This document shows, in pieces, positions 57,925-64,000 of a DNA stretch of 64,000 nucleotides. Position 1 is the first letter of the stretch; each line of letters begins with the position of its first letter. Source of the stretch: Prosthecobacter sp. (GTDB lineage Bacteria; Verrucomicrobiota; Verrucomicrobiia; Verrucomicrobiales; Verrucomicrobiaceae); assembly GCA_019186985.1 (NCBI GenBank), contig JABARQ010000039.1, positions 1-64,000 on the forward strand. The letters are read 5' to 3'. The position numbers and the translations under genes were made by a program. The notes under the pieces were generated by a model. That model was not told where the DNA came from and made no database searches. It saw only the letters and a program-made list of their open reading frames with translations.

Positions 57925-57991
57925 GCGGCGGCATCACCACGGACGGGTTCAGGCTGCGGATCATGCCCCAAACACGCCGGATGCACTAGGT

Positions 57992-58531
57992 TCAGGTGGA
58001 GGCGGGCACGGGCGGCGGACCTCCGAGTTCTTTTTCGAGAAAATGGATGACGTCCCTGAAGCGGGACTGGTTCTGCCGGCTGACGTTGGACAGCATCCGG
58101 TGCGCCGTCAGGACATGCTCCGTCTGCTCCATCTTGCAGGCCGCCCCCTGCTCCTGGCAGAGGGAAAGATCCTCAACCACGACCTTTCTTTCCTCCGGCC
58201 AGCGCGTCCCGGCCACGTCCACATCCAAAATCTGATCCAGCCCCAGGTCATTGAGGATCTGACGGTTGCGCTCATTCGCATTCACCACGCTGAGGGTGCC
58301 GCCACCGTGCTCCAGCAGGTTCAGGGCCGTGCCCGTCAGGGTCCCCAGAAAGGTCGAATCCATCATCGAACAGTGTTCCAGGTCGATCACCAGGTCATGA
58401 ACACCGGCATCCATGACCGCCTGGAAGGCTCGCTTGACCTGCACGGAATTAAGATAGCTGCCCCTCCCCTCGACCCGCAGCCAGAAAACCTTGCCAATTC
58501 GTCCGACGAGGATGTTTGAGAGGGAGGTCAT
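57992..58531 (-). CDS. STAS-domain (anti-anti-sigma-like) protein
   Basis: A 179-residue protein. The first about 105 residues are a STAS domain with the expected phosphorylation loop, HCSMMDSTFLGTL, whose Ser would be the regulatory site. The C-terminal about 70 residues are an extension not found in short SpoIIAA/RsbV proteins and include a Met/His/Glu-rich helix. It sits 67 bp upstream of the SpoIIE phosphatase gene on the same strand, forming a partner-switch pair. No RsbW-type kinase or alternative sigma factor is in the window. Confidence 0.85.
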   Translation of the reverse strand: MTSLSNILVGRIGKVFWLRVEGRGSYLNSVQVKRAFQAVMDAGVHDLVIDLEHCSMMDSTFLGTLTGTALNLLEHGGGTLSVVNANERNRQILNDLGLDQILDVDVAGTRWPEERKVVVEDLSLCQEQGAACKMEQTEHVLTAHRMLSNVSRQNQSRFRDVIHFLEKELGGPPPVPAST

Positions 58532-58656
58532 GGCGCAAGGGATGGCTTAACCCGCACAGGAAGTTCGCGCCAGAGCCACAGACGGATGCAGTCGCTTCCG
58601 GCATGACTGGATCATTCGTTGACAGGCGGCCCTCTGGATTTTCATCAGATGTGCAG

Positions 58657-59151
58657 TCAGTTCCACATGTAGGAGCGCTGGCTCACCAGTTCATCCTTCC
58701 CCCTCAGCAGGGTCACCTTCCACGCGGTCACCCGCCCGCCGGTGTTGTATTCATCACCGGTCACCTGAAAACGCGTCGTGTTGGATCGACGGACCTCCTC
58801 CACCTGCTGTTCGGCAACCTTCGTCGCCAGGCCGGTGTTGGCCTGACGGTATTCAAAGCGCACGGTGACAGGCTCGGCCCGGTCGTCCACCTTCCAGAAG
58901 ACCGTGTAATAATGCCCGCTGCGGGAAAGCATCTCCGCCTTGGTGACCGCCCCGTAAAGGTAGTGCTGCCTCTCAAAAATCAGCGCCGGATCCTGGGTGG
59001 AGATCGGCTTGCCAGGGATCAGGTGGTAATATTTGACCCTCGAAATCCTGGCCCCGTTGCCGACCGAGGCGGAGGAGCAGGACATCAACGCGAAAGGCAC
59101 CGCCACGAGCGCAAACAGGCGGAGGATGAGGCGGAGGGAACCAGGAGACAT
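58657..59151 (-). CDS. Hypothetical lipoprotein
   Basis: A 164-residue protein with a lipoprotein signal peptide ending VPFALMSCSS; Cys25 is the probable lipidation site. The mature part (for example RQHYLYGAVTKAEMLSRSGHYYTVFWKVDDR and FRVTGDEYNTGG-like blocks) is rich in beta strands and aromatic residues and resembles an immunoglobulin or jelly-roll sandwich. No family was recognised and no function can be assigned. The ATG at 59151 was chosen because it gives the signal peptide; the frame upstream is intergenic sequence. Confidence 0.7.
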   Translation of the reverse strand: MSPGSLRLILRLFALVAVPFALMSCSSASVGNGARISRVKYYHLIPGKPISTQDPALIFERQHYLYGAVTKAEMLSRSGHYYTVFWKVDDRAEPVTVRFEYRQANTGLATKVAEQQVEEVRRSNTTRFQVTGDEYNTGGRVTAWKVTLLRGKDELVSQRSYMWN

Positions 59152-59547
59152 TCGTAGCCGGATTATTCCGAACAGAGCCCCTCCTGTCAACGCGATGAAA
59201 TCAGTGGAAATTTGTTTTTTACCCCCCGGCAGATGGCAGGCACGGACGAAAATCACGGCAATCCCGCCCAAGGACCACCGATTCCAGCCCCTCCCCCCCT
59301 TGAGCGTGCCTGCCCAGGCGCCTCCCAGGTGCCTCAAGCGGGAGGTGGGGGCGCAGCCGCCCTTGGTGACGTCGCAACGCTGTTCCGGCGCTTGCCGAAA
59401 AGCCCTGCCGGGCAGACCACCCTCGCAAAGTCCCCAAACCGCCTCGTGACATCTTTGCACCTGACCTGCAAATCCTCGTTGCAGACAAACTCCCTCCGCA
59501 CATAGTCCCAATCCGCCTGGACCCGACACCTTCCAGACGCGGCCAAC
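59152..59547. other. Non-coding stretch upstream of tRNA-Thr
   Basis: About 0.4 kb without a supported gene; short ORFs across it are low-complexity and differ on each strand. It contains a T-tract (59214-59219) near the lipoprotein start and GC-rich partial repeats around 59300-59350. Promoters for the divergent lipoprotein gene and the tRNA should lie here, but no clear elements were identified. Confidence 0.5.
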
Positions 59548-59622
<75 letters not shown>

Positions 59623-59634
59623 GCCTATTCCCCA

Positions 59635-59666
59635 GAGGGATTTGCGCCGCAAGTCGCCCTCATTTT
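59635..59666 (+). terminator. Possible terminator after tRNA-Thr
   Basis: GAGGG (59635-59639) pairs with CCCTC (59657-59661), an inner TTGCG/CGCAA stem lies between them, and ATTTT follows. It is 13 bp past the tRNA CCA end. The T-run is short, so it is a modest candidate. Confidence 0.5.
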
Positions 59667-59761
59667 AAGCGGATGTCGAAGCCATCCGGGTTCAGGGTAG
59701 ACGGCGACAAAAGGTAGGCAGTGGTGGTCTGAAGCAGAAGAGCCGGGTCAACTGCCCGCCC

Positions 59762-62700
59762 TCACTTTCGACCGACCTGCATCCATTGGGTTTTTTCCAT
59801 GCCGGAGGCGAGGTCGCGGACCTGGATCTGCCAGGCGCCTGGATCCTCGTTGGTGGCGATGTCCAGGCTGAGTTCCAGACGGCCCTTCTCCAGGGCATAA
59901 TAACCACTGCCTTCGGCTCGCACGCCGTTGGCATCCCGGATGTCCACCTTGACCGGCACATGCCCCGGCACCAGGGCGTCGTCCGTGGTGGTCAGGCTGA
60001 CCGCGACCTTGGCGGCGTTGCCACAGGTGGCCGTGGCCGGTGCCTCAAGCGACAGCTTCAGCAGCGGCTTGGGCGTGACCAGGTAAACCCGCCCCACCCC
60101 CGGCCCGAGGTTCACCGGCCAGCTCAGCAGGCCCTCCGCCGCGCGGTTGGGAACAATCAGGCTGTGGCTGGTGAGATCATAAACACTGGCGCTGTCCTGG
60201 TTCAGCGTCAGCGTGCCCTGGCTGGGCAGGCCGTTTTCCATGACCAGGCCGTGCTGGCCGACATAGGTTCCTGGCTCGCGACGGTCATTGACCACAAAGA
60301 GGTAAAGCGATTCGCCGCTGCGGCGCGTGCGGGTGATGATCTCCGGATTGTCCATCTGCACCCGGGGCTTCCAGCCGAGCGCCTGCAGCTTGTCCGGCAG
60401 CGTGCCAGCCAGGGCCAGCACGGCCGCCTTGTCCTTCACGGCATTCCTTTCACGCTTGAAGCTGGAGATCACCAGGTCGGCCTTCAGGCCCGGACAGAGA
60501 AACTCATCGGCGATGATTTTGCCGCCGCGCTTCTGCCAGTCGCTGATCTTCTTCACCACGCCTTCCGTCAGGACGTCGCACTCGGGCATGAGCAGGAGCT
60601 TCCTGCCTGAGAGACCGTTCTTGAGCAGGGTTTCCTCGAAAAGGATGTCCGTCTGCACATGGGCATGCTGCATGGCCTGCCAGAAGTCGGCCGACCAGCC
60701 GTTGTTGCTGCCATAGCCGCCACGACGCGCGAACATCTGCGAGGTGAAGCTTTCCAGCATGGCCACCTCGCTGCGTTCGGCAGGCACCTTCATCAGCGTG
60801 GGGCCGAGGGGCTCGGCCACCTCGTGAATCAGGTCGCGCAGCACATGCACGGTGTTCGGGTTGGTGAACCGGTAGGAGCTGGTGCTGCCAGGGTTGTCCA
60901 CCAGCGACTGCCAGCCATGATACATGATGCCCTGGACGGGACGCGCGATCTTCGTCCAGAAGGCCTCACGCAGGTGCATGGGGGAGATGGTGATGTAGGC
61001 CGCGTCCGGGTCATGGTCCTGCCAGGCGACAAGCTCGCCCGGGCCCTTGGCGCCGATGGGAGCGGTCTGGGATCGATACCAGATGATCTGCGTCATCTTC
61101 ATCACGCGCTGGTTTCTGCCGCCGGCCTCGCTCATGGCAAAAAGCTGGTCCGTGGCCAGGCCGATGCGCTGAGGATCCGGATAGGTGTAGGTCCAGTGCG
61201 AAAGCACGTCCACACTGCCGCCGGCGCCGCTGATGCTGGGCTGGCGCACCGCCGGGTCAAAGAAGGTCCACAGGTCCCTGCGGCCCGCGCTTTTCACGCC
61301 CTTGCCCAGCGCCGAATGCAGGCCGTTCCAGCCATCGCCCACCGTCCAGAACCAGCGGTAGTACTTCAGGATGGAATGATCGTCAGGAATGACCCGGCTG
61401 GCCGGAAAGTCCTTCAGCCGCGTGTGATCCACGCCCCATTTGTGGACCACCTCCGACGGGATGTCGGCATTCGCGAACTTGCGGTAGCCTTCGACATCGA
61501 CCGGGTTGAACGAAGGCGCGTTGTGGTCGCGGACCTCCGTGTTGATCAGGGCGGAGGTGAAGGCCGGGTGGCTGCCATAGGTCTTGGCGATGCTCTGGCC
61601 CACGGTTTGAAAAAAGGGTGCAAACTCCGGGATGCTCGCGCAGATGTCCTGCCGCTCATAAACCTTGCCGCCGCGGTCCACACGCAGGTTTCTGGGATCG
61701 CTTTTCAACACATCGGAAGGCGACAGGCTGGCGACCACCTCCAGGCCGTTGCGCAGGGCATCGTCGAGCACGTTTGTCGTCCGGGCGATGTCCTCGGGCT
61801 TTCCGGGCGGCAGCTCCCGCTTGCGCAGCCACATCTCGGCGCTTCCAGCGTCCCGGAGACCGATGAAATGCGTGAACCCGATGTCCTTGAGCCTGGCGAT
61901 TTCATCGCCGCCCGCGCCCCACATCACCACCGGCAGACGCGGAGCCATCCTTGGCACGATCTCATAGGTGCTGGACTGCTCCGTCGTGTAGCCTGCGGAT
62001 TCAAACCGCACCTTCAGCGTGTAGCGACCCGGCTTCAGGGTTGTGTCAGGAAGATGGGTCGCCGTGTGACGTCCTCCGGGCTTGATGTCGGGCAGGATGA
62101 ACTCCTCGTCCTTGCCCGCGCAGCTCAGCCTTAGACGTGCTCCGACGAGCTTTTCCCGACGCAGGTTGGTGCAGACAATCTCCAGGGGATTGACACCGGT
62201 CTCCATGCGCCGCCAGACGCTGCGTGAGGAAGTGATGACCAGGCTGGCGCGCTCAAACTTCAATGCACCTTCGCAGATGCGCACTTCATCGATGCAACCG
62301 GGAAAGCCTCCGTAGTTGCTGCCCAGCCTGTCCCCGATGCTCAACGCTTTGACACCCGGCGTGACCGCGCCGTATCCCGTCAGCTTCATGCCTCCGATCC
62401 GGGAGCCGTTGAGGAAGAACGTGCCATCCCCCGCCCCGTCATAAACAAAGGCCGCATGCTGCCATGCAGCCTCCAGCTTCACAGGGTCTGAATGGATGAC
62501 CCTGGACTCCCCGCCAAAACCCAGCGTGACAAAAAAGCGACGGGCGCCCGCCTTGTCCGCCTCGGTGACCTGCCAGGCGTAGTCCTGGTGGTCGACATAC
62601 TTTTTGTCGAGCAGGTAGGCGCGTTGAGAGGGCGGCCAGTCCTGCTTGGGCCGGATCCACATCTCAAGCGTGAAGGCACCCTTCGGTGAAAGAGCCGGCT

Positions 62701-62998
62701 TCGGCCCGCTCAACGCCGCATGGCGCCTGTCCTGGATGGGATATCCAGGGAAGGACTCCAGCGCATTTCCAAACTTTCCCTCCGCCCCTGTGTTCGCGCC
62801 CTGAAGCTGCAGGTCGTTGCCTTTGCCGGACAGGTCCTTCAGCGCAGCCTCACCGTCGAACCTCCAATACCCCAGCACATGCGGCCCGTTCGCATCGGCC
62901 TCCGTGTAGCCAGCCTCCCAGGTTTCCTGTGTGGCGGCGACAACGACAAGGGGAAGAAAGAGCAGAGTGGACAGCAGGCGCATGAGTGGAATGCTCAT
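59762..62998 (-). CDS. Large secreted LamG-domain protein, possible glycoside hydrolase
   Basis: A 1078-residue exported protein. A signal peptide (RLLSTLLFLPLVVVAATQ) precedes a LamG/concanavalin-like jelly-roll (about 25-235; YWRFDG, FTLEMWIRPK, CIDEVRICEGAL). The middle (about 330-780) looks like a TIM-barrel region with aromatic-rich blocks such as KYYRWFWTVGDGW and VDVLSHWTYTYP, followed by a GATase-like or trimerisation-type segment (LLLMPECDVLTEG). The C-terminus is Ig-like. The layout recalls GH42-like or other polysaccharide-active enzymes of PVC bacteria, but catalytic acids were not identified. ATGs at 63004 and 62983 are alternative starts. Confidence 0.75.
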   Translation of the reverse strand: MSIPLMRLLSTLLFLPLVVVAATQETWEAGYTEADANGPHVLGYWRFDGEAALKDLSGKGNDLQLQGANTGAEGKFGNALESFPGYPIQDRRHAALSGPKPALSPKGAFTLEMWIRPKQDWPPSQRAYLLDKKYVDHQDYAWQVTEADKAGARRFFVTLGFGGESRVIHSDPVKLEAAWQHAAFVYDGAGDGTFFLNGSRIGGMKLTGYGAVTPGVKALSIGDRLGSNYGGFPGCIDEVRICEGALKFERASLVITSSRSVWRRMETGVNPLEIVCTNLRREKLVGARLRLSCAGKDEEFILPDIKPGGRHTATHLPDTTLKPGRYTLKVRFESAGYTTEQSSTYEIVPRMAPRLPVVMWGAGGDEIARLKDIGFTHFIGLRDAGSAEMWLRKRELPPGKPEDIARTTNVLDDALRNGLEVVASLSPSDVLKSDPRNLRVDRGGKVYERQDICASIPEFAPFFQTVGQSIAKTYGSHPAFTSALINTEVRDHNAPSFNPVDVEGYRKFANADIPSEVVHKWGVDHTRLKDFPASRVIPDDHSILKYYRWFWTVGDGWNGLHSALGKGVKSAGRRDLWTFFDPAVRQPSISGAGGSVDVLSHWTYTYPDPQRIGLATDQLFAMSEAGGRNQRVMKMTQIIWYRSQTAPIGAKGPGELVAWQDHDPDAAYITISPMHLREAFWTKIARPVQGIMYHGWQSLVDNPGSTSSYRFTNPNTVHVLRDLIHEVAEPLGPTLMKVPAERSEVAMLESFTSQMFARRGGYGSNNGWSADFWQAMQHAHVQTDILFEETLLKNGLSGRKLLLMPECDVLTEGVVKKISDWQKRGGKIIADEFLCPGLKADLVISSFKRERNAVKDKAAVLALAGTLPDKLQALGWKPRVQMDNPEIITRTRRSGESLYLFVVNDRREPGTYVGQHGLVMENGLPSQGTLTLNQDSASVYDLTSHSLIVPNRAAEGLLSWPVNLGPGVGRVYLVTPKPLLKLSLEAPATATCGNAAKVAVSLTTTDDALVPGHVPVKVDIRDANGVRAEGSGYYALEKGRLELSLDIATNEDPGAWQIQVRDLASGMEKTQWMQVGRK

Positions 62999-63154
62999 AC
63001 GCATCCGGCGACCCGGCCTGTCAAAGCTTCGAGCATGGCCTGGATCCCGCTCCATAGAAACCTCCATGACCCATGCCTTCCATCCGGCGACAGCCCCTCC
63101 AGCGGGTTGCGGCATCGTTTGTTCAGCTTGAAGGGCCTTTTTGTGCGGACAAAC

Positions 63155-64000
63155 ATGCAAGCCCCCCTTTTCATCCACATCGGCACGCACAAGACCGGTT
63201 CCACGGCCATTCAGCGGGCGTTCAGGGCGGATGAAAAGGCGCTCCGGAAGGAAGGCCTCGTGCGGCTGCGTTCCTGTGACAGGATCGCCCTTCCCAGCCT
63301 GGACGCGACGGAGCTGGAAGCCATGACCTCATCGCTGCGAGAGGAGGCAGGAGGGCAGGCAGGCAGGCCCATGCGCTTCCTCATGACCTCCGAGGGCTTC
63401 AGCGGTGATCCCATGACGGGTTATGCCGACGCCCCCGTCGTCGCCTCGCGCCTCCGGGCCGCGACCCATGGCTTTGACGCCAGGATCATCCTTTTCCTGC
63501 GCAGGCAGGATGACTTCATCGAATCCTGGTACACCCAGCGGATTCATGAAGGACGTTCGGAAACCTTCGATGAGTTTCTCCAGCTCATCCGCCTGGAGGA
63601 GATGAGCTGGCTGAGGCTGGCCGAAGCCTACGCCGCAGAATTTGGCAGGGAAAACATCATCGTCCGCAGATATCACAAGGCCTTTTACCCCGAACCCGCC
63701 GACCTGCTGGCGGACTTCTGCGGGATTGTCGGAGTCCGCAAGGAGCTGATCGCCCGAAGCCTGGGCAGGGTTCGCAACCAGGGCTTTTCCAAGGAGGCCG
63801 TCGAACTGGCCCGCTTCTGCAACCCCCATCTGGACAAGGGGCGGCAGAAGCAGCTTCGCCAGCTCCTGCAGACCATCAGCGCCAAGCCGGTTTTCAGCAG
63901 CTACTCCTACTTCACCCGGCAGCAGCGTGAGCAGCTCCTGGCGCTCCATCAGGCCTCCAACGATGCAGTGGCCAGGCTCTACCTTCCCGACGGCAGGGGC
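63155..64000 (+). CDS. Sulfotransferase-like protein, 3' end beyond window
   Basis: An open frame from ATG 63155 runs to the window edge with no stop (282 codons seen). The start IHIGTHKTGSTAIQ (7-20) is the 5'-phosphosulfate-binding P-loop of PAPS-dependent sulfotransferases, and ILFLRRQDDFIESWYTQ matches the conserved 3'-phosphate-binding segment with its Arg and Ser. It would sulfate a sugar, lipid or protein using PAPS, or belong to a related group acting on glycans. It diverges from the LamG gene (157-bp gap). The C-terminus is missing, so completeness cannot be judged. Confidence 0.82.
   Translation, partial: MQAPLFIHIGTHKTGSTAIQRAFRADEKALRKEGLVRLRSCDRIALPSLDATELEAMTSSLREEAGGQAGRPMRFLMTSEGFSGDPMTGYADAPVVASRLRAATHGFDARIILFLRRQDDFIESWYTQRIHEGRSETFDEFLQLIRLEEMSWLRLAEAYAAEFGRENIIVRRYHKAFYPEPADLLADFCGIVGVRKELIARSLGRVRNQGFSKEAVELARFCNPHLDKGRQKQLRQLLQTISAKPVFSSYSYFTRQQREQLLALHQASNDAVARLYLPDGRG

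Noticed and set aside
57992-58531. STAS protein as a plain SpoIIAA orthologue
   Set aside because: It is about 70 residues longer than SpoIIAA/RsbV, and no spoIIAB or sigF is present, so only the general STAS label is given.

Overview
The window looks like chromosomal DNA of a member of the Verrucomicrobiota, most likely Verrucomicrobiales (a Prosthecobacter/Verrucomicrobium-like organism). This is inferred from content, not from a 16S gene. It is GC-rich, and few genes have a clear Shine-Dalgarno motif. Genes typical of the PVC group are present: a planctomycete-type cytochrome c/DUF1549/DUF1553 protein, a Tat-exported Gfo/Idh oxidoreductase, a Ser/Thr kinase fused to an FGE-like domain, exported beta-propellers, and a LamG-bearing secreted protein. 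Genes are packed on both strands; several convergent pairs end 0-6 bp apart.

Layout. 1-1014: the 5' end of an IS5-type transposase cut by the window edge, then about 0.9 kb of repeats. 1015-5523 (+): ribokinase, a processive GT2 glycosyltransferase, and a primary sigma factor with two AT-hooks. 5530-8033 (-): AraD-type epimerase, nitroreductase, TrpF and a receiver-like protein without its phospho-acceptor. 8181-10827 (+): ExbB, an ExbD lacking its proton-carrying Asp, a TonB-like protein, a zinc-ribbon membrane protein and a GreA-like protein. 10832-23183: UvrD-type helicase, CocE-type hydrolase, the DUF1553 cytochrome, NAD(P)HX repair enzyme, amidase, PQQ-like propeller and an in-frame RpiB-GlyA fusion. 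23184-25025: a 1.8-kb gene-free accessory stretch with an AT-rich block and a hairpin-built repeat element. 25026-30679: an RND pump divergent from a TonB-dependent receptor that has an attenuator-like leader. 30698-41595 (-): MnmE, AraC regulator, EamA transporter, MscL, nitrilase/GNAT pair, ActP/DUF485 pair, Dxr, CdsA and a sugar dehydrogenase. 41745-49153: SWIM-SNF2 helicase, a divergent ParA ATPase, an alpha/beta hydrolase and the Ser/Thr kinase. 49302-58531: ABC exporter, MacB-like permease, Gfo/Idh enzyme, PpiD-like chaperone, TPR protein, YbaB, and a GAF-SpoIIE phosphatase with a STAS protein. 58657-64000: a lipoprotein, tRNA-Thr(TGT), a 1078-residue LamG protein, and a sulfotransferase-like gene running off the right edge.

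How the parts work together. The Exb cluster could energise the TonB receptor at 28.5 kb. Dxr and CdsA sit together, as in the usual isoprenoid/phospholipid/envelope clusters. DUF485 and ActP form an acetate-uptake pair. The phosphatase and STAS genes look like a partner-switching module without its kinase nearby. No CRISPR array, prophage, restriction system or recognisable biosynthetic cluster was seen. The most unusual items are the RpiB-GlyA fusion, the ExbD Asp-to-Asn change, the attenuator-like leader, and the hairpin element at 24.24-24.50 kb.
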